From positions 434,001 through 498,000 of the forward strand of contig CASIBO010000002.1 of the NCBI GenBank assembly GCA_949372755.1: DNA of 64,000 nt. Direction: 5' to 3'. Below the pieces are notes generated by a model. It did no database searches. It saw only the letters and a list, made by a program, of their open reading frames with translations, and was not told the DNA's origin. Positions 18,387 through 27,756 of this stretch are shown here, in pieces (position 1 is the stretch's first letter; each line of letters opens with the position of its first letter). This DNA is from UBA9926 sp018645765. GTDB lineage: Bacteria > Pseudomonadota > Gammaproteobacteria > Pseudomonadales > Azotimanducaceae. The position numbers and the translations under genes are program-made.

Positions 18387-19262
18387 ATGTCGAATCGTTT
18401 AGCAGTCGTTATCGTTTTCGTGGCCGGCCTACTGTTTGTCGGCTCTAATTCTATTTATATCCTCAATGAGATGGAGCGCGGGGTTTTATTGCGGGTGGGG
18501 GCGGTCGTGAATTCCGATATCTCAACGGGCATCCATTTGAAACTGCCGTTTATCGAGGAAGTAAGAGCCTTTGATGGTCGGGTGCTCACGGTCGATGCGC
18601 CAGCCGAGCGGTTCTTGACCCTGGAAAAAAAGGCATTGATTGTTGACTCGTTTGCCAAGTTCAGAATCAAGAAAGTTGAAAAATATTACACGGCAACATC
18701 CGGTGACCAGCGTCGGGCCGAAGAGCTGTTGAAGCAACGAATTAATAATGGTTTGCGCAACGAGATCAGCAAGCGCACCTTGCATGAAGTCGTGTCTGGG
18801 CAGCGTGATGAGTTAATGATCGACTTAGTGGCCAGCCTGAACGAAGTGGCGAATCAGGAACTCGGGGTCGAAGTGGTTGACGTTCGTGTGAAGCGGATTG
18901 ATCTACCGCAAGAGGTTAGTCAATCGGTTTATAATCGAATGAATACCGAACGGGATATTGAAGCCAAAGAACATCGGGCAAAGGGCCAAGAGCTGGCGGT
19001 CGGTATTCGAGCGGACGCGGATCGGCAGCGGGAAGTCATTTTAGCTGAGGCCTATGGCCAAGCTGAGGTAGTTCGCGGTGAAGGCGATGCGGAAGCGGCT
19101 GGAACGTATGCCAAGGCCTTTAACGAAGATAAAGAGTTCTACAAGTTTTATCGCAGCATGGCGGCGTATAAGCGCACCTTTGCGCAAAAGAGCGATATGC
19201 TAATTTTGGATCCCAACAGCGACTTCTTTAAATATTTGAACAACAGTACCCGAGAAAAATGA
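18387..19262 (+). CDS. hflC: FtsH protease modulator HflC
   Basis: Partner of HflK in the FtsH-regulating membrane complex. The 291 residues begin with a membrane helix (about 5-24), followed by the SPFH domain and the long coiled helix rich in EA repeats (about 180-235) that forms the cage wall. The segment DFFKYLN near the C-terminus is a family hallmark. Same operon as hflK (18 bp gap). Confidence 0.95.
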   Translation: MSNRLAVVIVFVAGLLFVGSNSIYILNEMERGVLLRVGAVVNSDISTGIHLKLPFIEEVRAFDGRVLTVDAPAERFLTLEKKALIVDSFAKFRIKKVEKYYTATSGDQRRAEELLKQRINNGLRNEISKRTLHEVVSGQRDELMIDLVASLNEVANQELGVEVVDVRVKRIDLPQEVSQSVYNRMNTERDIEAKEHRAKGQELAVGIRADADRQREVILAEAYGQAEVVRGEGDAEAAGTYAKAFNEDKEFYKFYRSMAAYKRTFAQKSDMLILDPNSDFFKYLNNSTREK

Positions 19263-19303
19263 CCATAGCCCTCGGCTTGTAGGCAGATAAGGCTTGTCAG
19301 CAG

Positions 19304-19495
19304 ATGACGCTAGACCACCTTTGGATCGCGCTTTGTCTGGTATTGGTTATTGAGGGCCTGATGCCGTTTGCGTCACCTAAGGCATGGAAGGCAATGGTGA
19401 TGCAGGCTCAAGGACTCGATGAACGATTGCTTAGAATATACGGTTTGGTATTGATGGTGCTCGGCACCTTGATGCTGTACTGGTTGAACGGTTAG
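19304..19495 (+). CDS. DUF2065 (YjeT-like) small membrane protein
   Basis: A 63-residue protein with two hydrophobic helices (about 5-22 and 43-60) joined by a short segment containing PFASPKAWK. It occupies the conserved place of yjeT, between hflC and hisZ/purA, and the EGLMPFASP motif is typical of DUF2065. The function is not known. Conservation of the position suggests a link to HflKC or membrane protein quality control, but that is only inference from context. Confidence 0.85.
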   Translation: MTLDHLWIALCLVLVIEGLMPFASPKAWKAMVMQAQGLDERLLRIYGLVLMVLGTLMLYWLNG

Positions 19496-19509
19496 GAAGT
19501 AAAGGCGTT

Positions 19510-20682
19510 ATGACCATAGAGCACTGGCTTCTCCCAGATGGTGTCGAAGACATCTTGCCTGAGACCGCGAGCAAGATAGAGCAAGGTCGCAGGATTCTGT
19601 TGGACCTCTTCCGCAGCTGGGGATATGAGTACATCATTCCGCCGAAGCTCGAGTATTTGGAATCGCTGCTGACCGGTACCGGGCGCGATCTTGATCTTAA
19701 AACCTTCAAAGTGATCGATCAGCTATCAGGTCGGATGATGGGTCTGCCGGCAGACTTGACCCCTCAGGCGGCACGGATCGATGCACACAGCTTGGGCCAA
19801 GATGCGGTGACTCGCCTTTGCTATGCGGATTTTGTTTTGCAGAGTCGACCGGCGCACATGCTGGCATCGCGTAGTCCCTTGAAAGTCGGGGCTGAACTCT
19901 TTGGTGAACCAAGCCTTGCAGGGGACGTAGAGATCATCAGCTTGATGATTGAGGCACTGAATCAATTGGGCATGCAATCGGTTCAGCTTGAATTGGGCGA
20001 CGTAAGATTTTTTAGAGCGCTGATGGCCGAGACAGCGTTGCCAGAACCCGTTCAGGCGCAATTCTTTGATTTGGTTCAAAAAAAAGCGCACGACGAATTG
20101 GCGGAGATGACCCAGAGGCACGCGCTGCCCGAGACGCTTGCTGAATTGATCTGTGAGCTGCCGATGATGGCCGGTGACAGCCGAATCCTTGATCAAGTCA
20201 AAGACAAATTCAAAGATTGGCCAGGACTCGTCGTTGCGATCGATGACTTGGCTTATCTCAGCGCACTGATCAGCGCCCGAAATCAAAATGTGCAAGTGAG
20301 CTTTGACCTATCGGAATTGCGCGGGCTGCACTACCACACGGGCATGGTTTTTTCCGTGTTTCTCCGGCAGTCGGGTCAGAGCGTGGCTCGGGGCGGCCGC
20401 TACGACAACATCGGCGCTGTGTTCGGTCGGGCGCGTCCTGCCACAGGATTTGATATCGAACTGCTGATGATCAGCGAAACCATTCCAACCGTGCCGGTTG
20501 CCAGGCGTGTCCATGTGGTTGCCCATGCCGATGGCAATCTGCAAAAACAGTGGCAAATGTGTGAACAGCTGCGAGCCTCTGGAGATGTTGTGCTTGAAGG
20601 GGAAGCGATAAAATCTATCGGCGATTTGGATCTGGTTTGGCTGGCAGACGAGTGGCAACTTAGAGAGATTACAAGTGAATGA
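19510..20682 (+). CDS. hisZ: ATP phosphoribosyltransferase regulatory subunit
   Basis: A histidyl-tRNA synthetase paralogue that binds and activates the short form of HisG in the first step of histidine synthesis. The class II core is present (PDGVEDILP at the start, LTPQAAR motif 2 region, GGRYDNIG), but at 390 aa there is no anticodon-binding domain of normal HisRS size. The genome should therefore carry a short HisG elsewhere. It lies 14 bp after the DUF2065 gene and 33 bp before purA. Confidence 0.94.
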   Translation: MTIEHWLLPDGVEDILPETASKIEQGRRILLDLFRSWGYEYIIPPKLEYLESLLTGTGRDLDLKTFKVIDQLSGRMMGLPADLTPQAARIDAHSLGQDAVTRLCYADFVLQSRPAHMLASRSPLKVGAELFGEPSLAGDVEIISLMIEALNQLGMQSVQLELGDVRFFRALMAETALPEPVQAQFFDLVQKKAHDELAEMTQRHALPETLAELICELPMMAGDSRILDQVKDKFKDWPGLVVAIDDLAYLSALISARNQNVQVSFDLSELRGLHYHTGMVFSVFLRQSGQSVARGGRYDNIGAVFGRARPATGFDIELLMISETIPTVPVARRVHVVAHADGNLQKQWQMCEQLRASGDVVLEGEAIKSIGDLDLVWLADEWQLREITSE

Positions 20683-20715
20683 ATCGTGGCCGATTGGATA
20701 AGAGATAAGGACATC

Positions 20716-21972
20716 ATGACAAACAAGAATTTAGTGGTGATCGGAACCCATTGGGGTGATGAGGGTAAAGGCAAAATTGTTGACCTGCTCACCGAGTCCG
20801 TCACCGCCGTTGTGCGCTTTCAAGGAGGGCATAATGCCGGCCATACCCTTGTCGTGGAAGGCAAAAAAACGGTCTTGCATCTAATACCCTCTGGGATTCT
20901 GCACCCCAACGTGCGCTGCTTTATTGGCAATGGAGTAGTCCTCTCTATTCCTGACTTATTAAAAGAAATTCAAGGGCTTGAGGCAGCAGGGGTCGCTGTT
21001 CGGGATCGATTGATGATCAGTTTGGATTGCCCCATTATCATGCCGTATCACGTGGCCCTCGACCAAAGCGTTGAGCAGCGTCGGGGTAATCAAAAAATTG
21101 GCACCACTGGGCGAGGTATTGGTCCGGCTTATGAAGATAAAGTAGGCCGACGTGGCATTCGGCTTCGGGACTTGCTCGATGAAGAACAGCTTACCTTTAA
21201 GTTAGAGGCGCTCTTGCACCAGCATAATTTCATGCTCGAGCAATACTACGGCGCAGAACCCGTGACACTACAGGCCTGTCTGGCAGCAAGTTATGACTTC
21301 CTGGCGGAATTAAAGCCGATGATGGGCGATGTTTTGAGTACCCTCGCCAGCTATCGGAAGACTGAAGCGAGCGTGTTGTTCGAAGGCGCTCAAGGGGCCC
21401 TACTCGACATTGATCATGGCACCTACCCTTTTGTGACCTCATCGAATACCACAGCCGGAGCAATCAGTAGCGGATGCGGGGTGGGCCCGCGCTATCTCGA
21501 CTATATCCTCGGCATCACCAAAGCCTACACGACACGTGTGGGTGAAGGACCTTTCCCAACGGAACTAAAGGATGATGTTGGCCTACATCTTGCCGAGAAG
21601 GGGCATGAGTTTGGCGCGACAACCGGCAGACCCCGTCGCTGTGGCTGGCTGGACGTCTACGCATTGCAAAGGGTGGTGGAGATGAATAGTTTAACCGGGC
21701 TCTGCATCACCAAGCTGGACGTGCTGGATGGTTTGAAGGAAATCGCATTATGTACGGACTACGAAGTTGATGCCTCGGGCAATATAACGCCGGTTTACGA
21801 GATGATGCCGGGGTGGGAGACCCCCACCGAGTCCGTGAAGTCGTTTACCGAATTGCCTGAAAATGCACGGGCTTACTTAGCGCGCATTGAAGTCCTGTGC
21901 GGTATTCCGATTGATATCATCTCAACCGGACCGGATCGGTCAGAAACCATTATTAAGCGGTCGTTGATTTAG
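20716..21972 (+). CDS. purA: Adenylosuccinate synthetase
   Basis: Converts IMP, aspartate and GTP to adenylosuccinate, the first committed step to AMP. The P-loop-like GDEGKGK is at the N-terminus; GGHNAGHT, TTGRGIGPAYEDK and the EGAQG segment are intact. The ATG at 20716 has AAGGA 4 bp upstream; an in-frame GTG at 20686 is less likely because it adds residues absent from the family. The stop overlaps the left arm of an inverted repeat that may act as terminator. Confidence 0.96.
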   Translation: MTNKNLVVIGTHWGDEGKGKIVDLLTESVTAVVRFQGGHNAGHTLVVEGKKTVLHLIPSGILHPNVRCFIGNGVVLSIPDLLKEIQGLEAAGVAVRDRLMISLDCPIIMPYHVALDQSVEQRRGNQKIGTTGRGIGPAYEDKVGRRGIRLRDLLDEEQLTFKLEALLHQHNFMLEQYYGAEPVTLQACLAASYDFLAELKPMMGDVLSTLASYRKTEASVLFEGAQGALLDIDHGTYPFVTSSNTTAGAISSGCGVGPRYLDYILGITKAYTTRVGEGPFPTELKDDVGLHLAEKGHEFGATTGRPRRCGWLDVYALQRVVEMNSLTGLCITKLDVLDGLKEIALCTDYEVDASGNITPVYEMMPGWETPTESVKSFTELPENARAYLARIEVLCGIPIDIISTGPDRSETIIKRSLI

Positions 21973-21997
21973 GACGCACAATCAGGGCGGTGCGTCC
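21972..21997 (+). terminator. Inverted repeat at purA stop, possible terminator
   Basis: Arms GGACGCAC (21972-21979) and GTGCGTCC (21990-21997) form an 8-bp stem with a 10-nt loop directly at the purA stop codon. The following bases are GTTTGCG, so the U-tract of a classical intrinsic terminator is lacking. It may slow or end transcription with Rho, or protect the 3' end. Confidence 0.35.
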
Positions 21998-22067
21998 GTT
22001 TGCGCTGCCTTATCGGGTCGGCCCGCAATGTGCTCGTTCGATCAAGACTTCATCAAAAGGGAGTGGG

Positions 22068-23033
22068 ATGTTTAGCACGATAAAGGATATGCCTGATCTT
22101 GGGTTTGGGTTGTGGAAAATCCCCCAGGACCGGTGCGCAGATGTTGTTTTTGAAGCGGTAAAAGCAGGCTATCGCCATTTTGATTCTGCAGCGGATTATG
22201 GCAATGAGGCGCAGGTGGGCGAAGGCCTTGCCCGGGCACTGGCTGCTGGGTTGTGCAAACGCGCTGATCTGTGGATTACCTCTAAACTCTGGAACACCTA
22301 CCATCATCCAGACCATGTTCCAATGGCGCTTGATCGGACATTGCGCGATTTGCAGTTAGATTATTTGGATTTGTACTTGATTCATTTCCCAATTGCACTG
22401 GCGTTTGTGCCCTTCGAGACGCGCTACCCACCTGAATGGATCGAGGACCCTGACGCAGCTGAACCCATAATGCGCCTTGCGCAAGTGCCTTTGCAGGACA
22501 CTTGGGAGGCAATGTCGCAGCTCAAGGCTTCTGGTCGGGTCGGCCATATTGGTGTCTGCAACTATAATGCGGGTTTGCTTCAAGACCTGATGAACTATGC
22601 GGCAACGCCTCCGGAAGTGTTGCAGTTGGAAGCCCATCCTTATTTAACCCAAGAACGGATGATTCGCTTCGCGCAACAAAAGGGCTTGGCGGTTTCGGCC
22701 TTTTCACCGCTTGGTGCGACGTCGTATTTAGAATTGGATATGGCAGATTCGCAAGAGTTGGTGCTGGATCATCCAACCATTTGCGAGATTGCTGGCGAGG
22801 CCTCGAAAACACCGGCGCAGATTCTGCTTCGTTGGGGCGTTCAAAGACAAACCTCGGTCATTGTCAAAAGTGTTCAGGGGCATCGAATGCGCGAAAATCT
22901 TGCGATCACAGAGTTCGCATTGTCCAATGAACAGATGGATCGGATTAGTGAACTAAATCAAAACCGTCGGTTTAATGATCCGGGCGCCTTCTGTGAGTCG
23001 GCGTTTAACACCTTTCATCCGATCTATGATTGA
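22068..23033 (+). CDS. Aldo/keto reductase
   Basis: NAD(P)H-dependent carbonyl reductase of the AKR superfamily, 321 aa. The catalytic tetrad is visible: Asp39, Tyr44, Lys73 and His106 (in LIHFPIA). The FVPFETRYPPEW segment resembles the extended loop of xylose-reductase-type AKRs, so a sugar aldehyde substrate is possible but not shown. The start at 22068 is supported by AAGGGAG 4 bp upstream; the frame is open further up without a family-like N-terminus. It is inserted between purA and the tRNA-Leu/rnr region together with the next gene. Confidence 0.85.
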   Translation: MFSTIKDMPDLGFGLWKIPQDRCADVVFEAVKAGYRHFDSAADYGNEAQVGEGLARALAAGLCKRADLWITSKLWNTYHHPDHVPMALDRTLRDLQLDYLDLYLIHFPIALAFVPFETRYPPEWIEDPDAAEPIMRLAQVPLQDTWEAMSQLKASGRVGHIGVCNYNAGLLQDLMNYAATPPEVLQLEAHPYLTQERMIRFAQQKGLAVSAFSPLGATSYLELDMADSQELVLDHPTICEIAGEASKTPAQILLRWGVQRQTSVIVKSVQGHRMRENLAITEFALSNEQMDRISELNQNRRFNDPGAFCESAFNTFHPIYD

Positions 23034-23320
23034 TCACACGGCAATCGATTGCATGAATCAAAAGCCGCATTGCCTTTTCCGATACGCGTTGGACCTTCCT
23101 CGCAGGTGTCGTGTAATCTGATTGATCAATACCGTACTTTACAGGGGCGGGGCGAACCGCTCGCAGCGCCGTCCGTAGGTCGGGGAAATGGTGCACCAGG
23201 CCTGATTAAGTCTGCAGGACAGCGCCCTCAAACTGCCCTTTGACGTGTCTTACGCGCTCACAAGGTCGGGCACGTCCAGGGACAAATCGAGTGCCACCCG
23301 CCGGTAAAAGGAGCAGATCG

Positions 23321-24376
23321 ATGTTAATAAACCATGAAAAACTGAAGCGGTTTGCGCAGGCTGTTTTTGAGCGATTGGGTGCTCAAGCGGATAAAGCCTT
23401 TGAAACGGCCGATCATTTGGTTGAGGCAAACTTGAAGGGTCACGACTCTCACGGTGTTGGCATGATTCCAAACTACGTGGGCAGCGCGCTGCGGGGCGGT
23501 CTACAGGTGAATGCCGATGCACGGGTTGTGAAAGATCAAGGCGCTGTTTTGTTGGTTGATGGCGGCTTTGGCTTTGGTCAGGTGGTGGGTCGTCAGGCGA
23601 CTGATTTAGGGATCCTGAAAGCCAAAGCGATGGGCATCGCCTGCATTGGTTCTCGAAACAACCATCATTTAGGTCGGATCGGGTCCTATGCAGAGCAGTG
23701 CGTGGCCGCTGGCATGGTTTCGATTCACTTTGTAAACGTGGTGGGTCATCCACCCTTTGTATCGATGTGGGGTGGTCGCGATAAACGCCTTCATACCAAT
23801 CCGTTTTGCTGCGGCGTGCCGACTGAGTCCGAACCTCTGATCCTAGATATGGCGACGAGCGCCATCGCTTTGGGCAAGGTTCGCGTGGCCGATATGAAAA
23901 ATGAGCAAGTTCCTGAGAATGCTTTATTCGATGCAGCCGGCAGACCAACACGAGACCCGGCTGTTATTGCTGACGGCGGGTCGCTCGGGCCCTTTGGCCA
24001 GCACAAAGGTTCGGGCCTTGCGCTCATGTGCGAGTTGTTGGGCGGCGCCCTAGCGGGTGAATGGACGGTGCAGGATATTGATCAGCAGAAAGAAATTACC
24101 GTCAATCATATGTTAATGCTGATTCTTGACCCGAACGTGTTTGGTGGCGCGCAAGGGTTTCGTCGTGAAGTTGCGGGCATGCAAGCCTATGCTCGAAGCG
24201 CTTTGCCAGCCGAAGGGTTTGATGAAGTGCTATTGCCCGGTGATCCTGAGCGCGCGGCCCGGCGTGAAAGGCTGGCGTCGGGGATTCCGATTGACCCGCA
24301 GTCGTGGGGTGCGATTTGCGAGGCTGCTGAAAATTCCGGATTAACAACCTCTGAAATTGCAGGGTTGGTCTCGTAG
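23321..24376 (+). CDS. Malate/L-lactate dehydrogenase family oxidoreductase
   Basis: A member of the Ldh_2/MDH2 family (also containing ureidoglycolate and sulfolactate dehydrogenases), which uses NAD(P) and is unrelated to Rossmann-type malate dehydrogenases. The catalytic HDSHGVG motif lies at 41-47; SRNNHHLGRIG and TNPFCCGVPT are typical cofactor-loop signatures. The ATG at 23321 has AAAGGAG 7 bp upstream. The substrate (2-oxo acid or hydroxy acid) cannot be told from sequence. The 287 bp before it carry no recognisable gene. It is followed by a hairpin and the convergent tRNA-Leu gene. Confidence 0.85.
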   Translation: MLINHEKLKRFAQAVFERLGAQADKAFETADHLVEANLKGHDSHGVGMIPNYVGSALRGGLQVNADARVVKDQGAVLLVDGGFGFGQVVGRQATDLGILKAKAMGIACIGSRNNHHLGRIGSYAEQCVAAGMVSIHFVNVVGHPPFVSMWGGRDKRLHTNPFCCGVPTESEPLILDMATSAIALGKVRVADMKNEQVPENALFDAAGRPTRDPAVIADGGSLGPFGQHKGSGLALMCELLGGALAGEWTVQDIDQQKEITVNHMLMLILDPNVFGGAQGFRREVAGMQAYARSALPAEGFDEVLLPGDPERAARRERLASGIPIDPQSWGAICEAAENSGLTTSEIAGLVS

Positions 24377-24425
24377 GGTCCTTGGCGTTCATTAAATCGG
24401 TGACGAGAAAATCTAGGGGTCATTG

Positions 24426-24460
24426 CCAGCATTGCGTTACAATGGCGCGCAAGATGCTGG
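24426..24460. terminator. Hairpin between the dehydrogenase gene and tRNA-Leu
   Basis: CCAGCATTGCG (24426-24436) can pair with CGCA-AG-ATGCTGG (24448-24460), giving an 11-bp stem with a 2-nt bulge and an 11-nt loop. It lies between two converging transcripts (the + dehydrogenase gene and the - strand tRNA), where a bidirectional terminator is expected. Neither side is followed by a clear T-run, so the role is uncertain. Confidence 0.35.
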
Positions 24461-24500
24461 GTGTGAAGCTCAGTAGAGGACAGATCAGCGGCTTTTCAAT

Positions 24501-24587
24501 TGGTGCCGAGGAGAGGACTTGAACCTCCACGGGGTTTCCCCCACTAGCACCTGAAGCTAGCGTGTCTACCAATTCCACCACCTCGGC
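24501..24587 (-). tRNA. tRNA-Leu (anticodon CAG)
   Basis: An 87-nt tRNA with encoded CCA. The acceptor stem GCCGAGG pairs with CCTCGGC, the discriminator is A and the 3' CCA is at 24503-24501. The anticodon loop reads TTCAGGT between GCTAG-type stem arms, giving CAG (codon CUG). A long variable arm (GTGGGGGAAACCCC region) marks a class II tRNA, and the T arm contains GTTCAAGTCC. It lies between purA and rnr as in Pseudomonas and is divergent from rnr. Confidence 0.96.
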
Positions 24588-24600
24588 AACGAGGAGCCGC

Positions 24601-24629
24601 AGATTACTAGGCGCTAGTGAATCTGTCAA
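24601..24629 (-). promoter_or_regulatory. Promoter of tRNA-Leu
   Basis: On the - strand a perfect -35 TTGACA (24629-24624) is followed after 17 bp by a weak -10 TAATCT (24606-24601). A G+C-rich discriminator then runs to the tRNA 5' end, 13 bp further. A perfect -35 with a G+C-rich discriminator is typical of stringently controlled stable-RNA promoters. The element lies inside the leader of the divergent rnr gene. Confidence 0.6.
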
Positions 24630-24666
24630 CGCACGCGCCCGGCCTGGGTCGTGTCAGGAGCCACAT

Positions 24667-26967
24667 TTGAATCAAAAAGATCCCCATTCCTCGCGAGAAG
24701 CTGAGCGCTATGCGAATCCGATCGCCAGCCGAGAATTTATTCTGTCGATGATCACTGAGGCCGATCAGGCGCTCACAGCGCGTCAAATCGCGGGCCGGCT
24801 ATCGCTTACCTCGCCTGAGGACAAAAAGGCCCTCAAATCAAGGCTGGGCGCAATGGTTCGAAGTGGCCAGCTTGTGATGAATCAGCGCTCAGGCTACCGT
24901 CTGCCGAAGCCAGACGAGATCCCGGAAGATGCCGTTGAAGGCGTGATTTCCGCGCATCCGGATGGATTTGGTTTTTTAATGGTGCAGGGTGACGCGCCGG
25001 ACATTTATCTCAACCATCAGGTCATGCGGCGCGTGATGCATGGCGACAAAGTATTGGCGCGTGTTAGCGCCGGTTTGGGGGGCAGAAGGCCAGAAGCCGA
25101 GATTGAAAGGGTTCTGACCCGCGCGTTTACCAGTATAGCTGGCCGCGTCAGGCTGAAGCGCAAACAGATCTTATTAGAGCCGCTATCTCGGAAAGTACAT
25201 CAACCCATTCTGCTTGAAAAAAATCCTGCAATCCCGCTTAAAAATGGCCAAATTGCGGTGGCAACCATTACCGATTACGGCGATCGCGGCGGTGGACTAA
25301 AAGGTCGGGTGGAACGAGTGATTGCAGACGACCTAACCCCGGAAATAGAAATTGAGGTGGTGTTAAAAAACCACGATCTGCCAAGGGTTTTTCCGGAGGA
25401 CGTCGTTGCAGAGGCTGACGCGATAAAAATGCGCCTTGCGCCAGCAGACCTTAAACATCGTGATGACTTGCGGGAGCTGCCCTTCGTGACCATCGATGGC
25501 TCGGATGCGCGGGATTTCGATGATGCGGTACTGGCTAAAGTCAGCCCAGAGGGCTTTACGTTGTGGGTCGCGATTGCTGATGTCGCGCACTATGTTCGTC
25601 CGGGTCGTCCGCTCTATGATGAAGCCGTGAACCGGGGCACCAGTGTTTACTTTCCGCAGATGGTGATACCGATGTTGCCTGAAAAACTCAGTAATGGATT
25701 GTGTTCTCTGAGGCCAAATGAAGATCGCTTGGTGCTGGTGTGCGAGATGTCCTTCAACACATTGGGCCACCGGCTTGGCTATCGCTTTAGTGAAGCTGTG
25801 ATTGAATCGAAAGCGCGGTTGATTTACGAGGACGTCGCGCATTGGCTTGACCATAAGGCGGCGCCGTCAGAGCTTGCGCCGCCCGTTCTTGAGTCGCTCG
25901 AGGCGCTGCACCAAGTTTACCAAGTGTTGCTGCAGCGGCGAGCCAAGCGGGGTGCGCTGGAAATAGAGACGCCTGAACTTCGGGTGCAGTGGGATGATGC
26001 GGGCAAGCTGTCCAGCATGGGCCAAGCGTCACGAACCGAGGCGCACAAGCTGATCGAGGAATGCATGTTGGCGGCGAATGTTGCGATGGCCGATTTTATT
26101 CAAGCCAGCAAAGGCGCTGGGTTATATCGGGTCCATGACGAGCCCGACCCCGAAAGTGTTACGCGTTTAGCGGGCACCTTGGCACAGTTTGGACTCGCGC
26201 TGGACGCCGATTTAGGGCGGGTGACGACGCAAGACTTCCAGAGAATTTTAGATGCCAGCCGCGGCCAGCCAGCCGCTGCGGCGCTGCAGATGCTGGTTCT
26301 ACGCTCGATGAACCAAGCTATTTACACCCCAGAGCATCGGCCACACTTCGGTTTAAATTATCCAGGCTATGCGCATTTTACGTCGCCGATTCGGCGGCTT
26401 GCCGACCTTGTGAATCATCAGTTGGTGAAATCCCAGCTTCGAAAGAAGGCAAAACAAGCCCCGAGTGAATTAAAACCGGAGGCGCAAGCCTTGCTGACCG
26501 AGCTAGGCGAGCGGGCCAGTATGACCGAGCGTCGGGCGGATGCGGCAGTCTATGAGGTGCTTGAGTGGTTGAAGTGCGAGTATTTAAAGCAGTTTCTGGG
26601 CGATACCTTCGAGGGTGTGATTACAACAGCGGTTAAATTTGGGTTGTTCGTCACCCTTGAGCCGATAATGGCTGAGGGCTTGATTCATATTGGCAATCTA
26701 AAACAGGATCATTTTAAGTTTGATGCAGAGCTCGGCGCTTTGGTGGGAACCCGCAGCCATCAAATTTTGCGAATGGGCGATCGGGTGGTGGTGCAACTCG
26801 AGTCGGTCGACAGCAGCTTAGGGCAGGTCAGCCTTGCGCTCAGTGAGCATGTGCCGCTGGCCCGAAAAGGGCAGTCAGCCGGGCGTAGGACATCGGCGAC
26901 AAGAGTCAAAAAAACACAGCAGGGTGGGGAAAAGAAACCAAAAAAACGGGGAAAACGTGAGCGATAA
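24667..26967 (+). CDS. rnr: Ribonuclease R
   Basis: A processive 3'-5' exoribonuclease that degrades structured RNA, including rRNA and tmRNA-tagged mRNA. Domains in order are a helix-turn-helix (about 20-80), two cold-shock domains, the RNB catalytic domain with DARDFDDAV, an S1 domain (about 640-725) and a Lys/Arg-rich tail. The TTG at 24667 has AGGAG 6 bp upstream. The frame continues upstream into the tRNA-Leu gene on the other strand, so longer starts are rejected. The length of 766 aa is slightly shorter than E. coli (813). rlmB overlaps its end by 11 bp. Confidence 0.95.
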   Translation: MNQKDPHSSREAERYANPIASREFILSMITEADQALTARQIAGRLSLTSPEDKKALKSRLGAMVRSGQLVMNQRSGYRLPKPDEIPEDAVEGVISAHPDGFGFLMVQGDAPDIYLNHQVMRRVMHGDKVLARVSAGLGGRRPEAEIERVLTRAFTSIAGRVRLKRKQILLEPLSRKVHQPILLEKNPAIPLKNGQIAVATITDYGDRGGGLKGRVERVIADDLTPEIEIEVVLKNHDLPRVFPEDVVAEADAIKMRLAPADLKHRDDLRELPFVTIDGSDARDFDDAVLAKVSPEGFTLWVAIADVAHYVRPGRPLYDEAVNRGTSVYFPQMVIPMLPEKLSNGLCSLRPNEDRLVLVCEMSFNTLGHRLGYRFSEAVIESKARLIYEDVAHWLDHKAAPSELAPPVLESLEALHQVYQVLLQRRAKRGALEIETPELRVQWDDAGKLSSMGQASRTEAHKLIEECMLAANVAMADFIQASKGAGLYRVHDEPDPESVTRLAGTLAQFGLALDADLGRVTTQDFQRILDASRGQPAAAALQMLVLRSMNQAIYTPEHRPHFGLNYPGYAHFTSPIRRLADLVNHQLVKSQLRKKAKQAPSELKPEAQALLTELGERASMTERRADAAVYEVLEWLKCEYLKQFLGDTFEGVITTAVKFGLFVTLEPIMAEGLIHIGNLKQDHFKFDAELGALVGTRSHQILRMGDRVVVQLESVDSSLGQVSLALSEHVPLARKGQSAGRRTSATRVKKTQQGGEKKPKKRGKRER

Positions 26968-27694
26968 ATGGATTTATGGGTTTCATTCCGTTGAACAGCA
27001 GCTGCTGAAAAGGGCGGTCGGAAAGGTCTATTTGCGCGATGGACGTGGGGGCAAGCGCACAGCGTCTTTGGTGACGCTGGCGGAGTCCCTATCGGTTGAG
27101 ATTGAGTATGTCGCCGACCTGGACGCGCTTTTGGGCGTTGGGGTTCAGCATCAAGGCATTGCGTTTTTAGGCTTTGATGCACCGCCGGAGCCGAGTCGGT
27201 CCTTAGAAACCTTCTTACAGCCCAAACCATCGCCCCGAACGCTCTTGGTCTTAGATGGTGTGACGGATCCCGGTAACTTGGGTGCCTGCTTGCGCAGTGC
27301 GATGACTTTTGGGGTTGATGCGGTGGTAGTGCCGAAAAACGGCTCAGCGCCGATGAATGCGATTGTGATGAAGCGCTCGGCCGGTGCGGCAGGGGTGGTT
27401 CCGGTTGTGGAGGTGGTGAATTTGTCGAGAAGCCTTCGTCAAATTAAAGAAGCAGGGTTTTGGGTGGTTGGTACCGCGCTTGGCGCTGAGACCCAGTTAC
27501 CCGATTTCAACTTCAACATGGATACGGCCCTTGTTATGGGCTCAGAAGGGGATGGTCTGCGGTTTAACACGCGTAAGCAATGCGATGTTCTGGTTGAAAT
27601 ACCCATGCAGGTGGCAGATTTTAATCTAAACGTGAGCGTCGCCACCGGCGTCAGCCTATATGAGATTTTCAGGCAGCGGCGCCAAGTGCTTTAA
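26957..27694 (+). CDS. rlmB: 23S rRNA (guanosine-2'-O-)-methyltransferase
   Basis: SPOUT-fold enzyme methylating G2251 of 23S rRNA in the peptidyl-transferase P loop. The 245 residues show the N-terminal substrate-binding domain (IYGFHSVEQQL) and the knot motifs DGVTDPGNLGACLRSA, VMGSEGDGL and NLNVSVATGV. The GTG at 26957 overlaps the rnr stop by 11 bp and has GGGGA upstream. The frame stays open upstream inside rnr, but those residues are not family-like. rnr-rlmB is a conserved pair. Confidence 0.95.
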   Translation: MSDKWIYGFHSVEQQLLKRAVGKVYLRDGRGGKRTASLVTLAESLSVEIEYVADLDALLGVGVQHQGIAFLGFDAPPEPSRSLETFLQPKPSPRTLLVLDGVTDPGNLGACLRSAMTFGVDAVVVPKNGSAPMNAIVMKRSAGAAGVVPVVEVVNLSRSLRQIKEAGFWVVGTALGAETQLPDFNFNMDTALVMGSEGDGLRFNTRKQCDVLVEIPMQVADFNLNVSVATGVSLYEIFRQRRQVL

Positions 27695-27701
27695 CGAGCA
27701 T

Positions 27702-27730
27702 TTGCATCTCTTAGTACAATTTCGTACACT
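27702..27730 (+). promoter_or_regulatory. Probable promoter of the rpsF operon
   Basis: TTGCAT (27702-27707) and TACACT (27725-27730) are separated by 17 bp and followed by GCGCGCCC, a G+C-rich discriminator typical of ribosomal-protein promoters under stringent control. The predicted leader is about 68 nt and contains the hairpin listed next. Both hexamers are imperfect, so this is a sequence-based guess. Confidence 0.5.
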
Positions 27731-27756
27731 GCGCGCCCTTATTTTCAATTAACTCC

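Noticed and set aside
24562..24666. Longer N-terminus of RNase R starting at 24562
   Set aside because: It would run through the tRNA-Leu gene on the other strand; TTG 24667 has AGGAG at ideal spacing and fits the family start.
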